The notes below the pieces were generated by a model that saw nothing but the letters and a program-made list of their open reading frames with translations, had not been told where the DNA came from and searched no databases. A stretch of DNA of 48,729 nt from BRH-c25 sp035417425 (GTDB lineage: Bacteria > Bacillota > Clostridia > Lutisporales > Lutisporaceae), in contig DAOLPD010000004.1 in NCBI GenBank assembly GCA_035417425.1, positions 1 through 48,729 on the forward strand, given 5' to 3'. How positions within the stretch are numbered: the first letter of the stretch is position 1; each line of letters begins with the position of its first letter. Positions 6,741 through 13,903 of the stretch are shown piece after piece. Both the position numbers and the translations under genes were made by a program.

Positions 6741-6778
6741 ATTATAACATAGAACGTACATAATGTACAGTATGTACA
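6741..6778 (-). promoter_or_regulatory. Promoter and operator of the antitoxin gene
   Basis: On the minus strand TATAAT (6741-6746) lies 17 bp from TGTACA (6764-6769), a usable -10/-35 pair. Overlapping the -35 are three GTACAT-type half-sites (6756-6778), including the palindrome GTACATAATGTAC. This fits autorepression by the antitoxin. Confidence 0.6.
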
Positions 6779-6821
6779 TTCCTACATTATAATATTACCT
6801 GCGAGCTGTATTTTATTCCTG

Positions 6822-6850
6822 TTATTACAAGATTTCAATGAGGGTTTTGC
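6822..6850. repeat. Copy 1 of a dispersed 29-30-bp intergenic repeat
   Basis: TTATTAC-AGATTTCAATGAGGG-TTTTGC occurs here and again at 33484-33513, differing by one substitution and one inserted G. Both copies are in non-coding DNA. No further copies were noticed in the window, and neither is in an array. Confidence 0.5.
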
Positions 6851-6920
6851 TATATTCATTTAGTCAACACTGCTTTTGCCTCCTATCACAATAGGTGTAC
6901 GATTAAATTCCCTTTACTAT

Positions 6921-6944
6921 AATTAAAAGAGGGCTGCCGCCCTC
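6921..6944 (-). terminator. Intrinsic terminator of the cotJ operon
   Basis: On the minus strand a GAGGGC/GCCCTC stem with a GGCA loop is followed by TTTTAATT, just after the cotJC stop codon. Confidence 0.75.
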
Positions 6945-6950
6945 CTTCAG

Positions 6951-7526
6951 CTATCTCTTATGCTTAATATTGTCCATGTGCTCCTGCACCAGTCTTAGAG
7001 TTTCACCGAACCTCTGGAAGTGAACCACTTCCCTCTCCCTTAAGAAGCTCAGTGTCTCTATTACTCCCCTGTCCTTGGTGGAGTTGATCAAATGCTCATA
7101 GGTTGTTCTTGCCTTCTGCTCTGCTGCCAGATCCTCATGAAGATTTGTTATGGGATCTTCAATTGCCTGTATATATGCCGCCGTCCACGGTACTCCTGCA
7201 GCATCATTTGGATATACGTCACGGCCGTGCTGTATATAGTTGGGGCCCATGCCTGCCTCAATAAGCTCTTCAGGTGTTGCCCTGTCAACTATCTTGAAAA
7301 TAAGAGTTGCGATTATCTCCCAGTGGGCCAGTTCTTCGGTGCCGATATCAGTAAGTACTGCCTTTGCCTCCGGTATAGGCATTGTATATCTCTGTGACAG
7401 GTATCTCAGGCCGGCTGACAGCTCACTGTCCGGGCCGCCGTATTGTGCAAAAAGCAGCTTTGCGATATGCAGGTCGCAGCCCTCTACCCAAGCCGGGAAC
7501 TGAAGCTTTTTCTCATATATCCACAT
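6951..7526 (-). CDS. cotJC: Spore coat protein CotJC (manganese-catalase family)
   Basis: A 191-residue protein of the ferritin-like manganese catalase family, typical CotJC length. Helical segments carry likely metal ligands: GTEELAHWEI (Glu and His), AAEQKARTTYEHL, and REREVVHFQRF near the C-terminus. It starts MWIYEKKLQFP, characteristic of CotJC. CotJC is a coat component, possibly disposing of peroxide at the spore surface. It is the last gene of cotJA-cotJB-cotJC, four bases after cotJB, with its own RBS (GGAGGGAGATAATAT). Expression would be expected in the mother cell late in sporulation, but I did not find a convincing sigma-E promoter by eye. Confidence 0.93.
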   Translation of the reverse strand: MWIYEKKLQFPAWVEGCDLHIAKLLFAQYGGPDSELSAGLRYLSQRYTMPIPEAKAVLTDIGTEELAHWEIIATLIFKIVDRATPEELIEAGMGPNYIQHGRDVYPNDAAGVPWTAAYIQAIEDPITNLHEDLAAEQKARTTYEHLINSTKDRGVIETLSFLREREVVHFQRFGETLRLVQEHMDNIKHKR

Positions 7527-7529
7527 ATA

Positions 7530-7802
7530 TTATCTCCCTCCCATCTCATAATCGATTTCCCATGGCCAGGGATCCTCTATCCACTCCCAGGGACAATCGC
7601 TTATAAATCTATGGGTTAATGGCCCATGGTCCTTTTCATATTTTTCCTTGAGCATTTTGGATCTCATCACGTATTCATTATGCAGCCTGATGGCTCTCTG
7701 ATCCATAGGGTGAGTGTCCAAATACAGATTCAGTTCTACCAGAGAGAAATCAATCGCCATTATTTCCTTAAGCAGCTCAAGTCTGTCTCTGCTTATTTCC
7801 AT
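7530..7802 (-). CDS. cotJB: Spore coat protein CotJB
   Basis: A 90-residue protein with the CotJB hallmark pattern: an N-terminal helix (RLELLKEIMAIDFSLVELNL), YLDTHPMD, a basic middle, and a Trp/Pro-rich end (CPWEWIEDPWPWE). It lies between cotJA and cotJC in the conserved order, with RBS AAGGAAGG. It is a small, soluble, coat-associated protein of unknown biochemistry that supports assembly of the CotJ layer in Bacillus and clostridia. Confidence 0.92.
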   Translation of the reverse strand: MEISRDRLELLKEIMAIDFSLVELNLYLDTHPMDQRAIRLHNEYVMRSKMLKEKYEKDHGPLTHRFISDCPWEWIEDPWPWEIDYEMGGR

Positions 7803-7821
7803 TACAAATACCTTCCTTTCT

Positions 7822-8049
7822 TCAATCTTCTCTGTCCTTTTTCATCTTTACATACGGCCGGTATAATTCAGGAAAGATTGTACCCCTCATCAAACCCTTC
7901 GCAGGCTCATAAACCTTCTGAAGCACCTGGTAAGGAATGTATGCGACCGCCAGCTTGAATTCGGGACCCATAACAGGTATTTCATAGTGCGGAGCTACAA
8001 GCATTTCAGGTTTGTACATATGATCATAGGTATAGCCTTTTGCCATCAT
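7822..8049 (-). CDS. cotJA: Spore coat-associated protein CotJA
   Basis: A 75-residue protein with the CotJA pattern: LAVAYIPYQVLQKVYEPAKG, then GTIFPELYRPY and a charged tail. The frame is open further upstream to 8088, but the AAAGGGGGG RBS immediately before the double ATG (8049/8046) sets the start there. It is the first gene of the cotJ operon, 19 bp ahead of cotJB. Its presence is strong evidence that the host forms endospores. Confidence 0.9.
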   Translation of the reverse strand: MMAKGYTYDHMYKPEMLVAPHYEIPVMGPEFKLAVAYIPYQVLQKVYEPAKGLMRGTIFPELYRPYVKMKKDRED

Positions 8050-8131
8050 TGACCCCCCTTTATACGTTTTCCCTTCCATACTATTCATCTGCCTGCCGAT
8101 ATGTTACATGCTATGGGGGCTAATGCAAAAA

Positions 8132-8181
8132 ATATAAAACTCCTCCCGACAAAAACAAATTCATGCCGTAAAGGAGCTTCT
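8132..8181 (-). terminator. Terminator of the ECF/kinase operon
   Basis: On the minus strand AAGCTCCTT...ACGGCA pairs with TGTCGGGAGGAGTTTT, followed by TATATTTTTT, shortly after the kinase stop. The stem is imperfect (one bulge). Confidence 0.6.
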
Positions 8182-8195
8182 TATTCTGTATTTTT

Positions 8196-9284
8196 CTAGT
8201 GATTATCCCTGTAAGCCAAATCGCATTTTTCTTCTATTTTGAGCAGCTCAAAATACCTGTTTTCCATAGGTATCCACTTGGTCAAAAACTGCTCCAGTAT
8301 TACTTCACCGTTTCTTTCCAGTATCCTGTCCCTTTGTGTTTTTTCATCTATTCCAAGGAAAATTTTTAAATCATAGTATCCTATTAAAGCCGGATGCATA
8401 CTGTAAGCCCCTTCTATTATGTTCAGCTTTTTGGGCCTTACGGTTATGCATTCATCCATTGACATCTTTTTGCAGTCAAATATCCGGTACTTGAAATCAC
8501 TGCCTCTTTGTATTCCGTCAATTACTTCTTCCCTGAAGCGTTCATAATCCACGTTTCCTCCGATCTCCTCCATCCTTTCCCGGGTTCTCTGCTCAGGCCT
8601 CAGAAAAAAGTGATCCATATGGAATATATTGCAGTCGTATACATCACCTATTAGTGCGGCGAGCGTGCTTTTTCCCGCTCCGCAGTTTCCGTCAATGGCT
8701 GCCAGGATTCTGTCATGGGATTTCAGCAGGGAATCAATTTTTCGGAATATCTCTGAATAATACATATAATCCAGCTTAACTATGCGGTAAGCCGGAGAAT
8801 ACAATGCCTTATACTCCCCGCTGTGATGCATTGGCGGATAGCCCCGCCTTCTGTATTCATCCAGCCAGGCTTCCGCTTCCTCAGGCCTGTATGGCAAATC
8901 TCCGTCAGCACAGCATTGTTTGAATACCTTCAGTTTTTCTTCAAAGCTTTGAATATTTCCGCTTATAGAATTTGAAGTACTGATAAAGAACCGGTTCAAG
9001 GTTTCAATACCGATACCGGAGATCTGCTTCGACACAAGATAAAACCTGCATAGGCCGTTTCCTATATCTTCAAAGGGAACCGGAGGAATATATGCACCAG
9101 AGCCCTTTTCAAGAATCCGGAGTTCCTCCGTAAGGCCTTTAAGGCATTCATCCTCATGTGCAATAAAGTGCCCGCCGGCAAATTCATTTTGGTATATAAG
9201 CTTTACCATATCCGCAATCTGCATCCCCGGGTATCTTTCATACTGCATCAGCAATACTTTCTTGAATTTTTCCCTATCCTGCAT
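8196..9284 (-). CDS. Uridine-kinase-like P-loop kinase with extra N-terminal domain
   Basis: A 362-residue protein. Residues about 190 to 360 form a P-loop kinase of the uridine kinase/PRK type: Walker A GNCGAGKST (199-207), an acidic MDHFF after strand two (Asp224), and NIIEGAYSMHP as the later nucleoside-kinase strand. The N-terminal 185 residues (YQNEFAGGHFIAHEDECLKG) form a separate domain I know from clostridial proteins only as unassigned. It probably phosphorylates a nucleoside or a similar small hydroxyl substrate in the cytoplasm. The start overlaps the end of the ECF S-component gene by 11 bp, so uptake followed by phosphorylation of one substrate is a reasonable inference; the substrate is unknown. 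Confidence 0.75.
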   Translation of the reverse strand: MQDREKFKKVLLMQYERYPGMQIADMVKLIYQNEFAGGHFIAHEDECLKGLTEELRILEKGSGAYIPPVPFEDIGNGLCRFYLVSKQISGIGIETLNRFFISTSNSISGNIQSFEEKLKVFKQCCADGDLPYRPEEAEAWLDEYRRRGYPPMHHSGEYKALYSPAYRIVKLDYMYYSEIFRKIDSLLKSHDRILAAIDGNCGAGKSTLAALIGDVYDCNIFHMDHFFLRPEQRTRERMEEIGGNVDYERFREEVIDGIQRGSDFKYRIFDCKKMSMDECITVRPKKLNIIEGAYSMHPALIGYYDLKIFLGIDEKTQRDRILERNGEVILEQFLTKWIPMENRYFELLKIEEKCDLAYRDNH

Positions 9285-9810
9285 TCTGCATTACCTTAGC
9301 CTTTTTTAAAGCTATAATAATTATTGGAATTAAAATCAATTGAATTATTATGCCCGGGACAGCGTTAATAAACGCACCTGCCACAAAAAGCTCCCAGGTA
9401 AAAGGAGTACCGCCGAATCCGTACAGGAATACTCCCGCAAGCCCCCAGGCTATTCTTCCGCAGATCATGGATATTATCAAAGCAGCATATATGTAAGCAT
9501 CTCTCTTTGGTAACAGCTTATACATAAGCCCTGTCATACAGCCGTAAACGGCCAGTTCAGCTGCCATTGCGGCAGCTGTCGGGAACATGGGCGGCATCCC
9601 GAACAGCATACTTCTGAATATCGGCACAATAAAGCCGACTATCAAGCCGTATTGCCAGCCGCATACAAAACCTGCTATCAGAACAGGCAAATGCATAGGC
9701 AGAAATCTGCTGCCCAGGCTTGGGACCTGTGCTGTCAGGAATGGCAATAAGAGGCCAAAAGCGATAAATAACCCTGAAAGTACAAGATTCTTGACTGATG
9801 ATTTTTTCAT
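9274..9810 (-). CDS. ECF transporter substrate-binding S component
   Basis: A 178-residue, highly hydrophobic protein with about six membrane helices, an N-terminal LVLSGLFIAFGLLLPF segment, and Gly/Pro/Met-rich loops (RSMLFGMPPMFPTAA) typical of ECF-family S components. It would bind a vitamin or nucleobase-like ligand and work with a shared EcfA-EcfA'-EcfT energising module encoded elsewhere. The start at 9810 has GGAGGAAAAGAAC before it; the frame is open to 9849. It is translationally coupled to the kinase gene. The family member (folate, pantothenate, thiamin precursor or other) cannot be decided from what I see. Confidence 0.8.
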   Translation of the reverse strand: MKKSSVKNLVLSGLFIAFGLLLPFLTAQVPSLGSRFLPMHLPVLIAGFVCGWQYGLIVGFIVPIFRSMLFGMPPMFPTAAAMAAELAVYGCMTGLMYKLLPKRDAYIYAALIISMICGRIAWGLAGVFLYGFGGTPFTWELFVAGAFINAVPGIIIQLILIPIIIIALKKAKVMQNAG

Positions 9811-9985
9811 GTTCTTTTCCTCCCGATGTAAAATAATCCTCCGCTGCATGGATACCTGTTACTGACAACAAAAAAGCCATGCAAATACCGCTTTCAGCTT
9901 TGAAAGCAAATACCTTCATGGTATAAATCCTTAAAAATATCATCCTTGCTTATTTCAATACCGGCTTCTGCCAGCAATTACACTT

Positions 9986-10014
9986 AGTTTAGCATATATT
10001 ATCCTGCTTTACAA
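9986..10014 (-). promoter_or_regulatory. Candidate promoter of the ECF/kinase operon with long leader
   Basis: On the minus strand TTGTAA and TAAACT are 17 bp apart. The resulting leader runs about 165 bases to the start codon. It contains two copies of GGTATTTGC around a GCTTTC/GAAAGC hairpin (about 9880-9925). A ligand-sensing leader is possible, but it matches no riboswitch I know. Confidence 0.4.
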
Positions 10015-10031
10015 GATTCACTTTCACACCC

Positions 10032-10643
10032 CTAATTTCCCAGCTTAATATTGTACACCCTCAGCTTGTAATCCGAAGGGTATTTCAGCATGGTCCTGTA
10101 TAATGAACGGGTATTCGAATCCATATCATGAGAGGCCAGCACGATATCTCTTATTTTGTACTCAGGATCCCTGTTATATCCTGTTACAGCCAAAGTATGA
10201 TATGGGACACCGCCGGAATAGCAGAATTGCACCACATCCCCAAGAAATACCGAGACGGACAGCCAATTTATGCTTTGTATCGCTTCGGTATAGCTGAGCA
10301 TTCTATGCCTTGCAACCCGGCTGATCCAGTGAGCCTTAAAAACTGCAGCTATCTTCCATGAGAAGGTTATCCGGTTATCGCTGTCTTTAGCAGTCGCACC
10401 GGGCTTGCAGTACCAGTTGACGCTTTTCTTATGGTTTGCAGGTTTTTTGTCATCCGCCCAAGGCATCCCTCCTGCATACAGCACCTGTGAAACAAAATTC
10501 GTACAGTCTCCCCCTCCATGGGAAAAGGATGGGTATTTGGGATTGTAATTCTTCCAGTACGTATCTATATAAGCTTTTGCCTTTTCCCTATCGTAAAAGC
10601 TGTTTGCAACTCTCGCATCAATACTTATTCCGCTGTCGAACAT
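10032..10643 (-). CDS. Amidase_6 (NlpC/P60-like) putative amidase
   Basis: A 203-residue protein with the putative amidase domain PF12671: YDREKAKAYIDTYW, then GGGDCTNFVSQ with candidate nucleophile Cys47, and VPYHTLAVTGY with candidate His149. This domain is common in Firmicutes and often secreted or attached to larger cell-wall proteins. Here it lacks a signal peptide, so it may act in the cytoplasm, be released on lysis, or be a spore or mother-cell protein. The RBS GGAGGGATTCA precedes the ATG. The ECF operon promoter follows 18 bp downstream, so it is probably monocistronic. Confidence 0.8.
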   Translation of the reverse strand: MFDSGISIDARVANSFYDREKAKAYIDTYWKNYNPKYPSFSHGGGDCTNFVSQVLYAGGMPWADDKKPANHKKSVNWYCKPGATAKDSDNRITFSWKIAAVFKAHWISRVARHRMLSYTEAIQSINWLSVSVFLGDVVQFCYSGGVPYHTLAVTGYNRDPEYKIRDIVLASHDMDSNTRSLYRTMLKYPSDYKLRVYNIKLGN

Positions 10644-10676
10644 TGAATCCCTCCAAATCAGCCCATATAATCATAA

Positions 10677-10729
10677 ATGCCCATAGATTATTATATTCCT
10701 GCAAATGGAAAATAATAACCTACGGGCAT
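10677..10729 (-). terminator. Long hairpin between the 6S-like RNA and the amidase gene
   Basis: ATGCCCATAGATTATTAT (10677 onward) pairs with ATAATAACCTACGGGCAT (ending 10729) with two mismatches. No clean U-run follows on the minus strand, so it may be a processing or termination structure at the 3' end of the 6S-like RNA. Confidence 0.45.
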
Positions 10730-10734
10730 TTCCA

Positions 10735-10918
10735 TATAGTTCCCCGAAATGCCGTCAGCTATAATCTTAAAACCTGCCGTCAGCAGGTGGGTGCCCTGAT
10801 TCCTGCTTCAATCCTCTGGTCTGTGCCAGCCCGATTTCCACTTTAATACCCGGGCTCCCCAATGTAAATTGAGGCTTAAGATTACTGAACCAACGCACAT
10901 TTCAGGTACTTTTCCCGT
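10735..10918 (-). ncRNA. ssrS: Probable 6S RNA
   Basis: This stretch of about 184 bases has no ORF and its own strong promoter. Its ends form a closing stem (ACCTGAAATGT with GGCATTTCGGGG, using G-U pairs). An apical GAGCCCG/CGGGCT hairpin region follows a purine-rich 5' side. The 3' side has GGGCACCCACCTGC with a small CCTGC/GCAGG hairpin, then TTTTAAGATTATAGCTGACGGC, which parallels the 3' side of the 6S bubble in E. coli. 6S RNA binds the housekeeping RNA polymerase holoenzyme as an open-promoter mimic. The call rests on layout and remembered motifs; a covariance-model search would decide. Confidence 0.7.
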
Positions 10919-10925
10919 TACTTAA

Positions 10926-10954
10926 ATTATAACCCTGTCCGTAAAAAAAATCAA
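10926..10954 (-). promoter_or_regulatory. Promoter of the 6S-like RNA
   Basis: On the minus strand TTGATT (10949-10954) and a perfect TATAAT (10926-10931) are separated by exactly 17 bp. Transcription would start near 10918. The -35 box overlaps the U-tract of the Spo0E-gene terminator. Confidence 0.75.
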
Positions 10955-10976
10955 TGTGTCTACCAGTAGAAGACAC
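10943..10976 (-). terminator. Terminator of the spo0E-like gene
   Basis: A GTGTCT/AGACAC hairpin (10971-10976 with 10956-10961) followed on the minus strand by ATTGATTTTTTTT, four bases after the stop codon. Confidence 0.65.
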
Positions 10977-10980
10977 TGCT

Positions 10981-11151
10981 CTAAACATTCTTTTCCTTCA
11001 GCAATCTGTGGTATTCAACCAATTGCTCATCTAAAAGCCTGCTGAGCTCTATTATCTTACTATCCAACAGGTCATCATTTGCGGCTATCATATCATTCAT
11101 CTTTTTTCTAAGCTCATCGATTTTCATAAGTACTTCTTCAATTTTTTCCAT
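10981..11151 (-). CDS. Spo0E-family aspartyl-phosphate phosphatase
   Basis: A 56-residue protein: two helices, with the Spo0E motif in SKIIELSRLLDEQLVEYHRL (the family pattern S-x-x-L-D-x-L-I/V). Members dephosphorylate Spo0A~P and so restrain entry into sporulation. The length is typical of small clostridial Spo0E-like proteins. The ATG at 11151 has AAAGG nine bases upstream. It lies directly ahead of the 6S-like RNA, with a terminator between. The Ser-x-x-x-Asp signature is present, but I cannot exclude another small helical regulator. Confidence 0.75.
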   Translation of the reverse strand: MEKIEEVLMKIDELRKKMNDMIAANDDLLDSKIIELSRLLDEQLVEYHRLLKEKNV

Positions 11152-11251
11152 TCGTATGCACCTTTCAGCTGTATTAATATCAGATTTGAGAGTGTAACGG
11201 ACTATTGTATCGCATTCAGCATATCAACACGTATAAATGCTTAACAAGCAG

Positions 11252-11283
11252 AGAAAAACTGGAAGCATCCGAAAATGCTCCCA
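11252..11283 (-). terminator. Terminator of the DUF1858-DUF438 operon
   Basis: On the minus strand GGGAGCAT/ATGCTTCC with a TTTCGG loop is followed by AGTTTTTCTC, about 80 bp after the DUF438 stop. Confidence 0.65.
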
Positions 11284-11360
11284 TTACATTCAGAGATTCA
11301 AAGTCTTCTTACTCTATGGACTTCACCTCCTTTATATTATGGTACAAATGCGTTAAGCTG

Positions 11361-12587
11361 CTACTCCGACACCAATCTCTTTTCGCCGGATATTTCCTGT
11401 ATCGGTTGTATGTCCTGGGTTACCTCCATGGTACCGACATAATCCCCATTCTCATCCCTTATTGCGAAATACCTTATGTATACATACTTGCCGCCCATCT
11501 TAATCCAGAAGCTCTCGCTTTCCTTTTTACCTGCCTTGAAGTCCTCCACCAGCTTTTCAACTATATGGACACTTGCAGGAGGATGGCAGTTATGTACCTG
11601 CCTCCCTATGATCGCTTTAGTCCTGGGGAATATCCTTTCTTTCCCCTGAGAGAAGTATTTAACCGCTCCATCCTTATCTACAAAGGTTATATCAATGGGA
11701 AGGTTATTGAACATAAGGCTGATTTCCTTAGCTGTCAAAAGGCCTGTTTCAAATTTCAAATAACCGTCGGCAGCTGTCTGTCCCGTTTTTTTCTGCTTTT
11801 CTTCCACATCTGTCCTCTCAGGTTTCCACTTGCCCTGGGGTTCTGTCAGGCAATAGCCTATCTCATCACTTTCACTTTCAATGGTCAGCCACTCGTCCTC
11901 CGACAATGTCTCCATTACCATCGGGAAAAGTATATTCTCTTCCTTGAATATCATTTCTATCACTCTGCCCGCTGTCTCATCTGCCTTGGTAAAAACCAGC
12001 TCCTTCTCTCCCTTATAGCTTTGAAGCATACTCTTTATTTCTTTTATTGCTGCTCTGATCTCATCATCCACGCCCCACATTACTTTGGGTGGAGCCGTTA
12101 TGCCGTACTTCTCCATATAGGGGAACAGCAGATTCTCCTTCCTGCTGTAATGCTTATCTATATCAAGAAGCAGGTTGATATCCTCAAGCAGTTTATATAT
12201 GTTTTCGCTGTTGTCAGAAGCCCTGAATTCTGCCAAATGGGGCTTCAGCCTCTCATTTATGAGCTTTTCCAGCTCTCTGTTTTCTAGTTTGAAGGTATGC
12301 ACCGGATGTCCCGGTGTTTCATCCGGTTTCTGTACCTTGTGTATATCCTCTATGGAGCCTTTGAAGACTGCCGCATGCACATCACAAAGCCTCTGTACCT
12401 CTTCCACAGGCATACCTTCCATAATCAGCGCCTGCTCCATCTCCGATATCTCCGAAGCCGATACACCCTTTATCAACTCTTCAAACCTTGATTTTACCTC
12501 TTCCACCGACTTCCCTGCATGGAGTTCCATAATAAGTTCCTTCAAAACCTTCTGCCTGTATTCCCTGTTATTTATGATTTCACTCAT
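11361..12587 (-). CDS. DUF438 - hemerythrin - PAS domain protein
   Basis: A 408-residue cytoplasmic protein. Residues about 10 to 90 are DUF438 (EVKSRFEELIKGVSASEISEMEQ). Residues about 100 to 245 are a hemerythrin-like HHE domain with HPVHTF, HYSRKENLLFPYME and MIFKEENILFP supplying His/Glu metal ligands. Residues about 270 to 395 are a PAS domain (LPIDITFVDKDGAVKYFSQG). The di-iron and PAS parts suggest sensing of oxygen, nitric oxide or redox state; the output is unknown. It follows the DUF1858 gene by 11 bp and has RBS GGGGGCATTAAA. This gene order is common in anaerobic Firmicutes. Confidence 0.88.
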   Translation of the reverse strand: MSEIINNREYRQKVLKELIMELHAGKSVEEVKSRFEELIKGVSASEISEMEQALIMEGMPVEEVQRLCDVHAAVFKGSIEDIHKVQKPDETPGHPVHTFKLENRELEKLINERLKPHLAEFRASDNSENIYKLLEDINLLLDIDKHYSRKENLLFPYMEKYGITAPPKVMWGVDDEIRAAIKEIKSMLQSYKGEKELVFTKADETAGRVIEMIFKEENILFPMVMETLSEDEWLTIESESDEIGYCLTEPQGKWKPERTDVEEKQKKTGQTAADGYLKFETGLLTAKEISLMFNNLPIDITFVDKDGAVKYFSQGKERIFPRTKAIIGRQVHNCHPPASVHIVEKLVEDFKAGKKESESFWIKMGGKYVYIRYFAIRDENGDYVGTMEVTQDIQPIQEISGEKRLVSE

Positions 12588-12598
12588 TTTAATGCCCC

Positions 12599-12826
12599 CT
12601 ATCCTTTTATTGAATATCCCTTACTCTCAAAGGCTTGACTTATTTTTTCCATACTTATGCCCTTCATTTCCGCGCCTTTGGGAATAGTCATAAAACGGCC
12701 TGCCGTATTCAGCATGCCCGCATTGGTGATGCTCTCAAAACCCAGTTCCTTCATGATATCCACTATTTCCGGATATTCCCGTGAAAGCTCATAGACAGTC
12801 TTACTAAGGTCTATTTCCCCGGACAA
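12599..12826 (-). CDS. DUF1858 domain protein (TTG start)
   Basis: A 75-residue protein with the DUF1858 pattern: LSKTVYELSREYPEIVDIMKELGF near the N-terminus and a C-terminal helix. The start is TTG at 12826, with AGGGGAG seven bases upstream; a nearby ATG is out of frame. DUF1858 domains accompany or fuse to DUF438-hemerythrin-PAS proteins, so the two products probably form one redox- or NO-responsive unit. No catalytic residues are evident. Confidence 0.85.
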   Translation of the reverse strand: MSGEIDLSKTVYELSREYPEIVDIMKELGFESITNAGMLNTAGRFMTIPKGAEMKGISMEKISQAFESKGYSIKG

Positions 12827-12891
12827 TCAACATCTCCCCTTCCAAATATTCAATATGGTTATTTTGTGCATTTTAATCGATATTTATCACC

Positions 12892-12920
12892 TTTATAACT
12901 TTTTGTAATATTATATTACC
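12892..12920 (-). promoter_or_regulatory. Possible operator and promoter of the DUF1858-DUF438 operon
   Basis: A 15-bp palindrome GTAATATTATATTAC (12905-12919) overlaps the place of the -35 box for a TATAAA -10 (12892-12897, minus strand). The shape would suit an activator or repressor of the CRP/FNR class, such as an HcpR-type regulator, but the regulator is a guess. Confidence 0.4.
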
Positions 12921-12953
12921 ATATTATTCTTTATTTAAATATGGCTTGAATCA

Positions 12954-12989
12954 AAAATGCCATACTGAACTTTAATGCGCTCAGTATGA
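12954..12989 (-). terminator. Terminator of purC
   Basis: On the minus strand GTCATACTGA pairs with TCAGTATGGC and is followed by ATTTTTG, 15 bp after the purC stop. Confidence 0.7.
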
Positions 12990-13003
12990 CATAAATTGAC
13001 TTC

Positions 13004-13693
13004 TTAATCTGCGTCCAGCATCAGCTTTTCTATCTCCAGGGGCGCAACAGGAGAGCCGTTTTTGTATGCTCTCATATTTCCTCCCGATATCTCGTCAATG
13101 AGGGTAATTTGATTATCCTCCCCGGTTCTTCCGAATTCGAATTTTATATCATATAGCTCCAGTCCCTTTTTAGCCAGCTCATCCTTGATTATTCCCGCAA
13201 CTTTCCGGGTCAGATCCTTTAATACCTTATATTCATCTTTGGATAAAATCCCCAGCATATCCAGCGCATCTTCGGTTATCGGCGGGTCCTCCCTCTCATC
13301 ATCCTTAAGGGTAACCTCCACAAAAGCATCCAGGTCCTGTCCTTCCTCAACATACTTCCCATAACGCCTCAAAAAGCTTCCCACCGCCTTATAGCGGCAT
13401 ACAAACTCCAACCCTTTTCCGAATACCGAAGCCTTTTTTACAGTCATAGTGCCTGCCTCAATATCTGCATTTATGTAGTGTGTCGGAATTCCCTGGCTGT
13501 TCAGCTTCTCAAAGAAGTATTTGGTCAGCCTGAGGCCTGCCCTGCCTGCCCCCTCAATAGTAAGTCCGACAGTGTTGGAGCCGGGGTCAAACACACCATT
13601 TGTCCCGGTAACATCATCCTTGAATTTCAGCAGGTAATTTCCATCATCCAAAGCATATACGTTTTTGGTCTTCCCGGTATAAACAATCTTCAT
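13004..13693 (-). CDS. purC: Phosphoribosylaminoimidazole-succinocarboxamide synthase
   Basis: A 229-residue SAICAR synthetase, which joins CAIR and L-aspartate using ATP in purine synthesis. Signature segments: YTGKTKNVYAL at the N-terminus, LKFKDDVTGTNG, the VCRYKAVGSFLRRYG strand-helix, and LYDIKFEFGRT then LIDEISGGNMR (nucleotide and metal binding). The length is typical for the bacterial family. The ATG at 13693 is the usual N-terminus; AAGGA also sits seven bases before a TTG two codons upstream, so either may be used. Other pur genes are absent nearby, so it is separated from any purine operon. It is divergent from the ATP-grasp gene. Confidence 0.95.
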   Translation of the reverse strand: MKIVYTGKTKNVYALDDGNYLLKFKDDVTGTNGVFDPGSNTVGLTIEGAGRAGLRLTKYFFEKLNSQGIPTHYINADIEAGTMTVKKASVFGKGLEFVCRYKAVGSFLRRYGKYVEEGQDLDAFVEVTLKDDEREDPPITEDALDMLGILSKDEYKVLKDLTRKVAGIIKDELAKKGLELYDIKFEFGRTGEDNQITLIDEISGGNMRAYKNGSPVAPLEIEKLMLDAD

Positions 13694-13831
13694 AAGCAAG
13701 TTCATTCCTTTCTCATACTATTTTTTAGTTGAAGTTCCGATATCATGCAAATTGTTATGATAACAAAGTATATCAAATCCTTGAAGGAGGCACAAGAAAA
13801 ATATCTTATCATCTCACTGATATATGCTCCC

Positions 13832-13860
13832 TTGACTATATATAGCTTGTAAGATATCAT
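13832..13860 (+). promoter_or_regulatory. Promoter of the ATP-grasp gene
   Basis: TTGACT (13832-13837) and TATCAT (13855-13860) are 17 bp apart, giving a leader of about 35 bases to the TTG start at 13904. Confidence 0.6.
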
Positions 13861-13903
13861 CAAAAATATACAGGATTTCCTGCATCGGAAAGGAGGTATA
13901 TAA

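Noticed and set aside
9557..9943. 128-residue minus-strand frame over the ECF gene start and leader
   Set aside because: It is out of frame with the clearly membrane-type ECF protein and has no domain; only its first part lies in non-coding DNA.
11205..12287. 360-residue plus-strand open frame
   Set aside because: It is antisense to the well-supported DUF438-hemerythrin-PAS gene, has no RBS and no recognisable domain.
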